From positions 1 to 8,448 of the forward strand of contig DATCIR010000334.1 in the NCBI GenBank assembly GCA_036507695.1: DNA of 8,448 nucleotides. The letters run 5' to 3'. Each line of letters begins with the position of its first letter. Position 1 is the first letter of the stretch. This stretch comes from JAKEGK01 sp036507695. GTDB taxonomy: Bacteria; Pseudomonadota; Gammaproteobacteria; SZUA-152. The notes beneath the pieces were generated by a model. The model searched no databases, was not told the origin of the DNA, and worked only from the letters and a program-made list of their open reading frames with translations. This document shows, one piece after another, positions 1-6,398 of the stretch. A program made the translations under genes and the position numbers.

Positions 1-69
1 CAGCGATAGAATTTAAGAATCTGAAAATCCGGCAATCGAAAGTATGTCAGGCACAGTCAAGGAACCCGC

Positions 70-591
70 ATGTCACAGCCGCGCGAATTTATTCCCTTAC
101 ACATCGCCGTTTTAACGGTTTCCGATACCCGCACCGAGGACGATGACCTTTCCGGCCGCACGCTGGTGCAACGGCTCGCCGAGGCTGGACACATCTTGGC
201 CGAGAAACATATCGTCCCGGATAATATCTACGAGATCCGCGCCACGCTGTCGCGCTGGATCGCGGATACCAAGATCCATGTGGTGTTAACAACCGGCGGC
301 ACCGGCGTCACGGGACGGGACGGCACCCCGGAGGCGATCCGCCCCCTGTTCGATAAAGAACTCGAGGGCTTCGGGGAAATATTTCGCATGCTTTCCTATG
401 AAGAAATCAAAACTTCGGCGTTGCAATCCCGCGCCCTGGCCGGGGTAGCGAACGCCACTTATATATTTTGTTTACCCGGCTCAGCGGGGGCCTGCGCCAC
501 CGGCTGGGACAAGGTCATCAAGGACCAATTGGATAACCGCACCGCGCCCTGCAATCTCGCCATGTTGATACCCCGCCTCGGCGAGAATTAA
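70..591 (+). CDS. moaB: Molybdenum cofactor biosynthesis protein, MoaB/MogA family
   Basis: A 173-residue cytoplasmic protein of the MoaB/Mog molybdopterin-binding family. MogA-type members adenylylate molybdopterin before molybdenum insertion; the role of MoaB-type members is less clear in some bacteria. Family marks visible: an N-terminal strand entering VLTVSDTR (residues 14-21), followed by the LSGRTL segment; the pterin-binding glycine loop LTTGGTG (73-79) running into VTGRDGTPEA (80-89); and a second loop, LPGSAGACATGWD, near the C-terminus. Length matches the usual single-domain family, and no MoeA-like fusion is present. The ATG is set by AAGGA at 59-63 with a 6-base spacer. The next gene encodes a pseudopilin 119 bp downstream, so I see no cofactor operon inside the window; partners may lie to the left. 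The family call is firm. The choice of MoaB over MogA rests on overall resemblance and is less certain. Confidence 0.93.
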   Translation: MSQPREFIPLHIAVLTVSDTRTEDDDLSGRTLVQRLAEAGHILAEKHIVPDNIYEIRATLSRWIADTKIHVVLTTGGTGVTGRDGTPEAIRPLFDKELEGFGEIFRMLSYEEIKTSALQSRALAGVANATYIFCLPGSAGACATGWDKVIKDQLDNRTAPCNLAMLIPRLGEN

Positions 592-697
592 TAATACTTG
601 TGCTGCTGATAAGACTTTTCTATTGTCGGCACAGAGCAGTTTCATGCCAGACTAGCGATATCGGTCAGTGGCTGGTTGCTGACATTCCATAAATTAC

Positions 698-703
698 AGG
701 AAG
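698..703 (+). promoter_or_regulatory. Shine-Dalgarno site fixing a GTG start
   Basis: AGGAAG sits 7 bases before the GTG at 711. It is the only good ribosome-binding site ahead of the first pseudopilin. It favours the GTG at 711 over a later in-frame GTG at 741, giving a long 33-residue prepilin leader. Confidence 0.6.
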
Positions 704-710
704 TTACCCA

Positions 711-1250
711 GTGTCCCCACAACAACAATCCCGGGGTGTAGTGCGTTGTGCGCCCAGAAATCCTGACAACTCCAGCAATGGCCTGGGTCTTTATTACAGT
801 AACCGTGGTTTTTCCATTATCGAGGCACTCATCGTTATCACGATCTTGGGCATACTGTTATCGATTGCCGGCCCGGCGTATAACCAACATCAGGATCAAC
901 GCGATTACGCCCAAGCCAGGCAGGATATTCTCGAAATTCAAGCCGTTATCGACAAATTTTATATTGAAAACAACCGGTTCCCGGACTCATTGGACGAAAT
1001 CAACCAGGGTCAACACCAGGACCCCTGGAGTACCCCGTATTTCTACCTGGTGGTGACTGGCTACGATAAAAACTCATCCGAAAGCCGGGTGCGGCGCGAC
1101 AAAAAGCTAAAACCGGTTAATTCCGACTTCGATCTTTATAGCGCGGGCAAAGACCAATTAACAAAAGCCCCTTTTACCGCCGCCGTATCGCAGGACGATA
1201 TCGTCCGCTGTAATAACGGCAAGTACATAGGTTTTGCAGCATCCTACTAA
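711..1250 (+). CDS. GspG-like prepilin (pseudopilin), first of a tandem pair
   Basis: A 179-residue type IV prepilin-like protein. The type III signal is clear: a polar leader ending in Gly33, then FSIIE with the conserved Glu38 (position 5 of the mature chain), then a hydrophobic helix to about residue 53. A PilD-type peptidase would cut after Gly33 and methylate Phe34. The C-terminal half follows the GspG pattern: N-N-R-F-P, then DPW (104-106 region), then S-D-F-D-L-Y-S-A-G-K-D. The calcium-loop region of major pseudopilins lies here, but the usual DG is DQ. One mature cysteine lies in the VRCNNG segment near the end. The leader is unusually long for a pseudopilin (33 residues, against about 6-10 in classical GspG). 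It is followed 71 bp later by a close paralogue, and no gspE/F/D or pil genes are next to it, so which machine assembles it is unknown. I infer a pseudopilus or fimbrial subunit in the inner membrane and periplasm. Confidence 0.87.
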   Translation: MSPQQQSRGVVRCAPRNPDNSSNGLGLYYSNRGFSIIEALIVITILGILLSIAGPAYNQHQDQRDYAQARQDILEIQAVIDKFYIENNRFPDSLDEINQGQHQDPWSTPYFYLVVTGYDKNSSESRVRRDKKLKPVNSDFDLYSAGKDQLTKAPFTAAVSQDDIVRCNNGKYIGFAASY

Positions 1251-1321
1251 CGCCTTTAGATACAACTGCTTAAATCAAGTAATATGTTCAATTTCCTGTT
1301 ATATCCGCCGATAAACAATCC

Positions 1322-1837
1322 ATGAACCGCGCAATACTTTTGCCGAACCGCAAAGATTACAGCCTTCAGGGCAAACAACTGCCGGTTAGCGCCACGCAAC
1401 CGGGTTTTTCTGTGCTGGAAATACTGATTGTGATTGCAATACTGGCCATCCTGATTTCCATTGCAATTCCCGCCTATGAAAACTATCGGGACAAAAAACA
1501 CGTCACCCAGGCGAAAACCGACATTCTCGAATTGCAAGTCAGCATTGACAGGTTTTATGTTGAAAACAACCGCTTTCCGGAAAACCTAGCGGAAATCAAT
1601 CAACATACCCGAAAGGATCCCTGGGGAGGTTTTTATTACTACACCAATATTACCACCGCCAAAAACAACAGCGGCGTTCGCAAGGACAAACATCTGACTC
1701 CCGTGAATTCAGACTACGACCTCTACAGCGCTGGCAGGGATCAGAGCACCAACCCGCCTTTCACCGCCCAGGCGTCGTACGATGACATTGTACGTTGCAA
1801 TAACGGCACTTTTATCGGATTTGCCAAGGACTATTAA
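1322..1837 (+). CDS. GspG-like prepilin (pseudopilin), second of a tandem pair
   Basis: A 171-residue paralogue of the preceding gene, about 60% identical in the mature part by hand alignment. Its leader is 28 residues and ends at Gly28, followed by FSVLE with Glu33 as mature position 5 and a very hydrophobic helix (I-L-I-V-I-A-I-L-A-I-L). The shared downstream blocks are ENNRFP, EINQ, DPW, PVNSD[FY]DLYSAG, PFTA, DDIVRCNNG and IGFA. Like its neighbour it has one mature cysteine, in the RCNNG block, and DQ where GspG has DG. The two differ most in the leader and between DPW and PVNSD. I see no strong Shine-Dalgarno before this ATG. A TG-T-TATATC string at 1297-1305 could be a weak extended -10, but co-transcription with the upstream gene is as likely. 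The pair looks like a local gene duplication, and both copies keep every prepilin-processing residue, so neither looks decayed. Confidence 0.88.
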   Translation: MNRAILLPNRKDYSLQGKQLPVSATQPGFSVLEILIVIAILAILISIAIPAYENYRDKKHVTQAKTDILELQVSIDRFYVENNRFPENLAEINQHTRKDPWGGFYYYTNITTAKNNSGVRKDKHLTPVNSDYDLYSAGRDQSTNPPFTAQASYDDIVRCNNGTFIGFAKDY

Positions 1838-1900
1838 TGTCAAATCCGCGGGTTTAAAGGATTGAACACCGATACTGATAAGTTGCTTTTAATCCATGCA

Positions 1901-1998
1901 CTGACGCGCCATACGGTTTTGGTGTCACCGTCAAGCTACTTCTTGCTACAAACCGGGCCGGCGATGGCTTATCCCAGGATTAATTACTAACGCGCCAT
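1901..1998. repeat. Pair of 12-bp direct repeats, CT[G/A]ACGCGCCAT
   Basis: CTGACGCGCCAT at 1901-1912 recurs as CTAACGCGCCAT at 1987-1998, 11 of 12 bases identical and 86 bp apart. No transposase or integrase lies between them, so these are not insertion-sequence ends or attachment sites on present evidence. They may be binding sites or chance. Confidence 0.35.
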
Positions 1999-2050
1999 TA
2001 GAAACGCATGCACATCAATTTGATAGTCCCATACGCAGTACGCGTAATGT

Positions 2051-2171
2051 TTCCACCTAGCACTAAAGTTGGAACACCAAACGCCGTTATTCAATACTGG
2101 AAACCTCCGGGATCATAGAAAAAGCTTCTCAATTAACGGTTGGAATAATGTTCCATTGGCGTAAAGTTCCA
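2051..2171. promoter_or_regulatory. Cluster of six TTCCA/TGGAA words, candidate operator array
   Basis: TTCCA occurs at 2051-2055, 2151-2155 and 2167-2171; its complement TGGAA occurs at 2070-2074, 2098-2102 and 2141-2145. The pair at 2141-2155 forms a 15-bp symmetric site (TGGAA, 5-base spacer, TTCCA). TTGGAA at 2140-2145 also pairs with TTCCAA at 2167-2172. Two stretches, from 2046 and from 2147, share the order TAATGT-T-CCA followed by TAAAGTT and then GGAA or CCAA. A random 121-bp stretch would hold about 0.2 such words counting both strands. The cluster ends 88 bp before the ATG of the c-di-GMP gene, a sensible place for a regulator. I cannot name the regulator. Confidence 0.4.
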
Positions 2172-2178
2172 ATAGTTT

Positions 2179-2197
2179 AGCGCATTGATAATGCGCT
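2179..2197. repeat. Perfect palindrome AGCGCATT-GAT-AATGCGCT
   Basis: Two 8-base arms with a 3-base centre. There is no T-tract after it, so it is not an intrinsic terminator. The string GATAAT inside it resembles a -10 box, but no matching -35 lies at 16-18 bp. It lies 62 bp before the ATG at 2260, so it could be an operator overlapping a promoter or a hairpin in the 5' leader. Confidence 0.5.
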
Positions 2198-2259
2198 GAT
2201 TAACCCGGAATTCACCCCAACCGGATAATATCAATCACCAGGAACCACCTGCCGCGGCC

Positions 2260-5193
2260 ATGAAAATCAGCTATACATTATTTAAAAGCCAAGTGGCCCG
2301 GCGCTTATTTATCCTGTTTCTGGTTTCATCGCTGATTCCCATCCTGACACTTGGCTATTTAAGCTATACCAGTGTTTCCAAAACATTGCTCGAACAAAGC
2401 CGCCAGCATTTGCACCAGGTGGCGAAATCGGTGGGCCATACCATTGTTGGACGACTGGATAACTTGCAACTGGAATTAGCGGCAATTGCGCTACGCTACA
2501 GTGAGCACATCGCCGCCAACAAACCGGTTGAACAGTTTGATATCGACAGAAAATTCAGAAATAGCTTTTCCGCCATTGTCATCCATGCCACGGATAAAAT
2601 CCATGTCCCTTTGTATAATGGTATTGATGAAATTCCGGATTTATCGTCCAAACAACTGACCCATTTGCAAAACGGTGATCCGGTACTGATTTTCAGCGAA
2701 TATTCCACTTTTCAAAAAAAATTACTGATGCTGGTGTCTCTGGATGTTACAGCGTCCAATCCCAGCCTGATGATCGCCGAAATCAACCAGGATCTGCTGT
2801 GGGACATTGAAGCCATTATCCATAACCCCTCATTTGCCTGTATTACCACCGAGCGTTATGAAACTTTGTATTGCTCTTCCACCAACATCAATCTGGGAAC
2901 CTTAAAGAACGCGTTGGAGGATAACCAAGAGTCGTCGGCTATTTTCAGCTGGAAGGAAAACAACACTGACTTTATCGCGTACTACTGGACGATTTTCCTG
3001 GAAGGTAAATTCGCCGCCGCACCGTGGCTGGTCGTGCTCAACAAGCCGAAGCTGGAAAACCAGGCCTCAATCGACAGCCTTAAAAGCATCTACCCCGCTG
3101 TTGTTGTCTTGTCTTTTTTACTGGTCATATTACTGACTGCCAGCCAGCTAAGGCGCAACCTAACACCCCTGGAAAAATTACAAAATGCAACCCAACGGGT
3201 GGCGGCAGGAAATTTTGACACCCGGGTCAGCGTCAACAGCAACGATGAATTCCAGGAACTGGCCAATTCCTTCAACAACATGGCGATCCGGCTGGATAAA
3301 CAATTCAAAAGTTTATCCACCATGGCGGAAATAGACCGAGTTATTCTTTCCTCATCCAACAAAGATTATGTTGTCGATACTGTGTTGCGCCGCATCAAGG
3401 ATATCGTTCCCTGTAATTATGTTTTACTGTCCGTCCTGGATAAAGAATCAATCGCCGGCAACATACAGCCCACTACCAACAAACTCAGTGAATCAATTTT
3501 CAAGAATGTCATCCAGATTGAGGAAGGCGATAGTAAATTACTGCTCGCCCATCCCAAATATTTAATTATGAAGCCCACGCAACATGCTCCAATCTATACC
3601 AAAGAAATATTCAACAAAGGATTGCGTTCACTGGTGGTGTATCCGATTATTATCAGCGATCATTTGCACGCCGTAATCAGCCTGGGATTTAAAGATACTC
3701 ACAAGCCCCGTACTGACGACCTGGATCACGGCAGGGAAATGGCGGACCGCATAGCCGTTGCTCTCTCAAACGCCAGCAAAGAAGAAAAAATCTACGAGCA
3801 GGCCAATTTTGATTCGTTAACAAAATTACCCAACCGCACACTGCTGTCCGACCGCATGGAACAGGCGGTACAACGCGCACGCCGTGACGGCAACCAGATC
3901 GCAACGTTGCTGGTGGATATCGACCGGTTTAAAGCGATCAATGATTCCCTGGGTCACACCGCCGGCGATCAGTTACTGATCGAGCTTGCCACCCGCCTCA
4001 GCAGCGTAATCAGCAGTACCGACACTCTGGGGCGGCTTAGTGGAGATGAGTTTGTCGTCATCCTCTCCGACATCGGTTACAACAAGAATTCCACCTCGAT
4101 GATAACCTCCACCGCCGAAAGTATCCTGAATGCCATCAAGTATCCGTTTGTCATCCAAAACCATGAAGTCAGCGTGTCCGCCAGTATTGGCATATCCATG
4201 TTTCCCGCGGACACCACCCATACCGAAGATTTGCTGCGGTTTGCCGAAATCGCCATGTATCACGCCAAATCACAGGGCAAGGGCGCGTATCAGTTTTATT
4301 CCAAGGACATTAACGCCAGCTCGGTAGCCCATTTGGTTCTGGAAAACAATTTGCGCCAGGCAGTACGCAATGACGAGCTGGAATTGCACTACCAGCCGCA
4401 AATCGATCGCGTCACCGGGAAAATCGTTGGCGCCGAAGCGTTGCTGCGCTGGCACCACCCGGAACTGGGTGATCTCTCTCCGGCGGACGTGTTGCCCATT
4501 GCCGATACGTCCGGACTCATTGTACCGATTGGAGACTGGGTGCTGCGCAAGGCGTGCAAACAAATACGCGCCTGGCTGGATGAGGGCCTGCCGACACCCC
4601 GCGTAGCCATTAATCTGTCCGCGCACCAATTCCGGGAGCAGAACCTCATCAAGCGTATACGGCAAATCATCAAGGAATTTGATCTCGACGTAAACTATCT
4701 GGAACTGGAAATTACCGAAGACACCATCATGACCGACATCGACAAAACGGCCGTCACCTTACGCACGCTGAATGAGATGGGCATACGCCTGGCGGTGGAC
4801 GACTTCGGGACCGGGTATTCCTCCCTCAATTACCTGGCGAAATTTCCCATCCACTATCTCAAAATAGACCAATCCTTTGTCAGGGACATGACACGTGACC
4901 CCAACATGGCATCCATCGTATCAGCGATGATCGCTTTAGCCCACAGCCTGCGGTTGCAAGTGGTCGCGGAAGGAATCGAAACCCAGGAGCAATTTGACTA
5001 TCTGGACCGGCTGGAGTGCGATCTGTTGCAGGGCTACCTGTTCAGCGTGCCCCTGCCCCCGGATAAATTCGCAAAACTGCTCATCGAAAACCAAAGCGAG
5101 AACCCTGGTAACAAGCATAGTGACAACCACAGCGACAACCACAGTGACAACCACAGCGACAACCACACAAACAAAAACTCGCAATCCATTTAA
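2260..5193 (+). CDS. Membrane-bound dual c-di-GMP enzyme: sensor-HAMP-GAF-GGDEF-EAL
   Basis: A 977-residue inner-membrane protein expected to make and/or break cyclic di-GMP. Order: TM helix about 16-36; periplasmic Cache-like sensor about 38-275, with Cys194 and Cys205 able to form a disulfide; TM helix 277-297; HAMP about 298-350; GAF-like domain about 355-510; GGDEF from D518 (DSLTKLPN); EAL from about 700; low-complexity tail 953-977. The GGDEF signature reads SGDEF (594-598), first Gly replaced by Ser, a change tolerated in some active cyclases. The inhibitory RxxD site reads SSTD (585-588): the arginine is missing, so product inhibition there is unlikely. The EAL half keeps its metal and catalytic residues: E726 (EAL), N785, E817 (EITE), D847-D848 (DDFGTGYSS), K868 and E904 (AEGIET). 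I therefore expect a working phosphodiesterase and a possibly active cyclase. The only AGGAA is 15 bases before the ATG, which is long and suggests modest translation. The gene stands alone, with a 422-bp spacer before it. Confidence 0.95.
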   Translation: MKISYTLFKSQVARRLFILFLVSSLIPILTLGYLSYTSVSKTLLEQSRQHLHQVAKSVGHTIVGRLDNLQLELAAIALRYSEHIAANKPVEQFDIDRKFRNSFSAIVIHATDKIHVPLYNGIDEIPDLSSKQLTHLQNGDPVLIFSEYSTFQKKLLMLVSLDVTASNPSLMIAEINQDLLWDIEAIIHNPSFACITTERYETLYCSSTNINLGTLKNALEDNQESSAIFSWKENNTDFIAYYWTIFLEGKFAAAPWLVVLNKPKLENQASIDSLKSIYPAVVVLSFLLVILLTASQLRRNLTPLEKLQNATQRVAAGNFDTRVSVNSNDEFQELANSFNNMAIRLDKQFKSLSTMAEIDRVILSSSNKDYVVDTVLRRIKDIVPCNYVLLSVLDKESIAGNIQPTTNKLSESIFKNVIQIEEGDSKLLLAHPKYLIMKPTQHAPIYTKEIFNKGLRSLVVYPIIISDHLHAVISLGFKDTHKPRTDDLDHGREMADRIAVALSNASKEEKIYEQANFDSLTKLPNRTLLSDRMEQAVQRARRDGNQIATLLVDIDRFKAINDSLGHTAGDQLLIELATRLSSVISSTDTLGRLSGDEFVVILSDIGYNKNSTSMITSTAESILNAIKYPFVIQNHEVSVSASIGISMFPADTTHTEDLLRFAEIAMYHAKSQGKGAYQFYSKDINASSVAHLVLENNLRQAVRNDELELHYQPQIDRVTGKIVGAEALLRWHHPELGDLSPADVLPIADTSGLIVPIGDWVLRKACKQIRAWLDEGLPTPRVAINLSAHQFREQNLIKRIRQIIKEFDLDVNYLELEITEDTIMTDIDKTAVTLRTLNEMGIRLAVDDFGTGYSSLNYLAKFPIHYLKIDQSFVRDMTRDPNMASIVSAMIALAHSLRLQVVAEGIETQEQFDYLDRLECDLLQGYLFSVPLPPDKFAKLLIENQSENPGNKHSDNHSDNHSDNHSDNHTNKNSQSI
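5119..5166 (+). repeat. 12-bp tandem repeat x4 coding for (Ser-Asp-Asn-His)x4
   Basis: Four in-frame copies of AG[T/C]GACAACCAC at 5119-5130, 5131-5142, 5143-5154 and 5155-5166. The third base alternates T, C, T, C, so the array is also two exact copies of a 24-mer, pointing to stepwise slippage or duplication. It encodes residues 954-969 of the c-di-GMP enzyme, after His953. The unit is a multiple of three, so copy-number change would lengthen or shorten the tail without a frameshift. Confidence 0.9.
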
Positions 5194-5221
5194 ATCTGGA
5201 TACACCAAACTTTCTTTGCTT

Positions 5222-5308
5222 TTCGTTACCCAGTCCTTCCGCGCCCTCCGCTAACTTCTCCGTGCGTAAAGCTTAATAACCATTGTTGCCGAAAGGTAAC
5301 GAATGGTT
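5222..5308. repeat. Overlapping inverted repeats after the c-di-GMP gene
   Basis: TTCGTTACC (5222-5230) is the exact reverse complement of GGTAACGAA (5295-5303). The right arm also takes part in a tighter hairpin, AACCATTGTT (5278-5287) with AACGAATGGTT (5298-5308), with one bulged base and a 10-base loop. The two pairings exclude each other. No U-tract follows, so this is not a standard terminator. It may still be a transcript-end or leader structure between the two genes. Confidence 0.35.
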
Positions 5309-5412
5309 TCCGGTCTACTTTCATTTGGCACATAACGCCTAATACCTAAAAACTTTTTGCGCAACGTACTATCAAACCGGTATTCTTGGCAACTTCCTTG
5401 GACAACTGCCAG

Positions 5413-6264
5413 ATGAAATCAGCCATGCTGCAAAAACCGGTCATCAGCGTGTTGCTCTGCATACTGCTCGGCGCATGCACCACGAAACTGGCCTATAACT
5501 ATCTGGATTGGATTGTGGAGTGGTATGCGGAGGACCTGGTGACCCTCAACGGGGATCAGGACCGGCTGTTAGAAAACGCCATCGCCAATGAACACACCTG
5601 GCATCGGCAAAAGCAACTGCCGCTCTATGTAAAAAGTCTTGATGAACTGACTGACGCGATCAACAACGGCTTGACCATCGAGGCGTTGCAACAGCTATAT
5701 AACGATCAGGAAAATGCTTTAAATGAATTGAGCCGCCGTGTTTCCCCCACCTTGGCCCGGCTCTTCACCACGTTATCGGACTCACAGATTGCGCAACTAT
5801 TGGAAAACCTGGAAGCACAAAACCGGAAACTGGAAGCGGATTACGTTGACAAACCCATTGCTAAACTGGTGCAACAACGCGCTGAACGCGTGCTTGATCA
5901 GATTGAAAACCGGACGGGGAAATTGACTGAACCACAAATTCAACTCATCACAACCTGGAGCTGGCAAATCAAATTCGCTTCCCGGCAATGGATTGCAAAC
6001 CGCCGCGATTGGCAGGCTAAGCTGGGCGAAGCGCTCACCCATTATCGGCATAGTTCTGAATTCACGGCGCTCATCGAGGAATTAGTTGTGAACAGCGATA
6101 CCGCATGGCCGGATTCTTACCGGGCGGATTTCAGAAATAATTTACACCTCACAATGGTCATGCTGGTTAAACTCGAAAAACAATTATCCGAAAGGCAACG
6201 CCGGCACTTGCTCGATAATTTGGCGGTATTACGCAAGCAGCTGGTTGAACTGCATCACCCATGA
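5413..6264 (+). CDS. Outer-membrane-type helical lipoprotein, resembles DUF6279
   Basis: A 283-residue predicted lipoprotein. I start it at ATG 5413 because the chain then opens with a compact signal peptide (Lys2, a hydrophobic core, lipobox LGAC, Cys22). An in-frame TTG at 5386 would add nine polar residues, and an ATG at 5425 is also possible. Thr follows the cysteine, which fits outer-membrane rather than inner-membrane retention. After the anchor comes KLAYNYLDWIVEWYAEDLV, the aromatic opening I associate with DUF6279 lipoproteins, and then an almost wholly helical, Gln/Leu-rich chain. Four L-x-x-x-Q motifs recur: LNGDQ 45-49, LSDSQ 121-125, LTEPQ 171-175 and LSERQ 258-262. Such LTxxQ-type motifs are known from the periplasmic helical Spy/CpxP proteins, but similarity of fold here is my inference. 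No biochemical function is established to my knowledge. It stands alone, 219 bp after the c-di-GMP gene, with only a weak GGA ribosome site. Confidence 0.82.
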   Translation: MKSAMLQKPVISVLLCILLGACTTKLAYNYLDWIVEWYAEDLVTLNGDQDRLLENAIANEHTWHRQKQLPLYVKSLDELTDAINNGLTIEALQQLYNDQENALNELSRRVSPTLARLFTTLSDSQIAQLLENLEAQNRKLEADYVDKPIAKLVQQRAERVLDQIENRTGKLTEPQIQLITTWSWQIKFASRQWIANRRDWQAKLGEALTHYRHSSEFTALIEELVVNSDTAWPDSYRADFRNNLHLTMVMLVKLEKQLSERQRRHLLDNLAVLRKQLVELHHP

Positions 6265-6312
6265 CGGGTTGTTAAATCTCCGGCACTTTGCGGCGAATGC
6301 CCAATAATTTAA

Positions 6313-6340
6313 TTGAATATGGCGGGTTTACATTTATACT
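6313..6340 (+). promoter_or_regulatory. Candidate sigma-70 promoter for the small exported protein
   Basis: TTGAAT (6313-6318, 4/6 to TTGACA), a 16-bp spacer, then TATACT (6335-6340, 5/6 to TATAAT). Transcription would start near 6347, giving a leader of about 50 bases before ATG 6399. This supports 6399 over the far-upstream in-frame ATG at 6288, which lies before the promoter. Confidence 0.45.
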
Positions 6341-6398
6341 TCGTATAGCGATTTTCAACCGCCACATCACCAAAAACCAGATCCAGGACGTGAGCTTA

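Larger units (their letters stand above)
1838..2259. other. 422-bp spacer without a convincing gene; probable regulatory region
   Basis: No frame on either strand holds a recognisable protein. The left part (1838-2000) carries an imperfect 12-bp direct repeat. The right part (2051-2197) is dense in short symmetric elements: a cluster of TTCCA/TGGAA words and a perfect palindrome. I do not see a good sigma-70 promoter with both boxes, and no U-tract terminator follows the second pseudopilin. The likely role is the control region of the large c-di-GMP gene that starts at 2260, preceded by the 3' untranslated end of the pseudopilin transcript. Confidence 0.6.

Noticed and set aside
664..683. GTCAG/CTGAC inverted repeat before the first pseudopilin
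   Set aside because: The 5-bp arms with a 10-base loop are weak, with no U-tract, so it is neither a terminator nor a convincing operator.
2008..2118. A 36-codon plus-strand ORF (MHINLIVPYAV..., ending PPGS) in the large spacer
   Set aside because: It has no ribosome-binding site, matches no family I know, and overlaps the TTCCA-motif cluster. A frame this short is expected by chance.
4270..4665. A 131-codon minus-strand open frame inside the EAL coding region
   Set aside because: It lies antisense to a fully conserved enzyme domain, matches no family, and is a codon-bias shadow.
5324..5341. TTGGCAC followed by GCCTA, considered as a sigma-54 promoter for the lipoprotein gene
   Set aside because: The GC of the -12 element is absent at the required 10-bp distance from the GG of the -24 element.
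6335..6347. TATACTTCGTATA, which matches a loxP arm at 10 of 13 positions
   Set aside because: There is only one arm, no inverted partner at the required 8-bp spacing, and no recombinase nearby. It overlaps a candidate -10 box and is coincidence.
6288..6398. N-terminal extension of the small exported protein from an ATG at 6288
   Set aside because: It would bury a good signal peptide behind 37 residues and starts upstream of the candidate promoter. ATG 6399 has AGGA in front.
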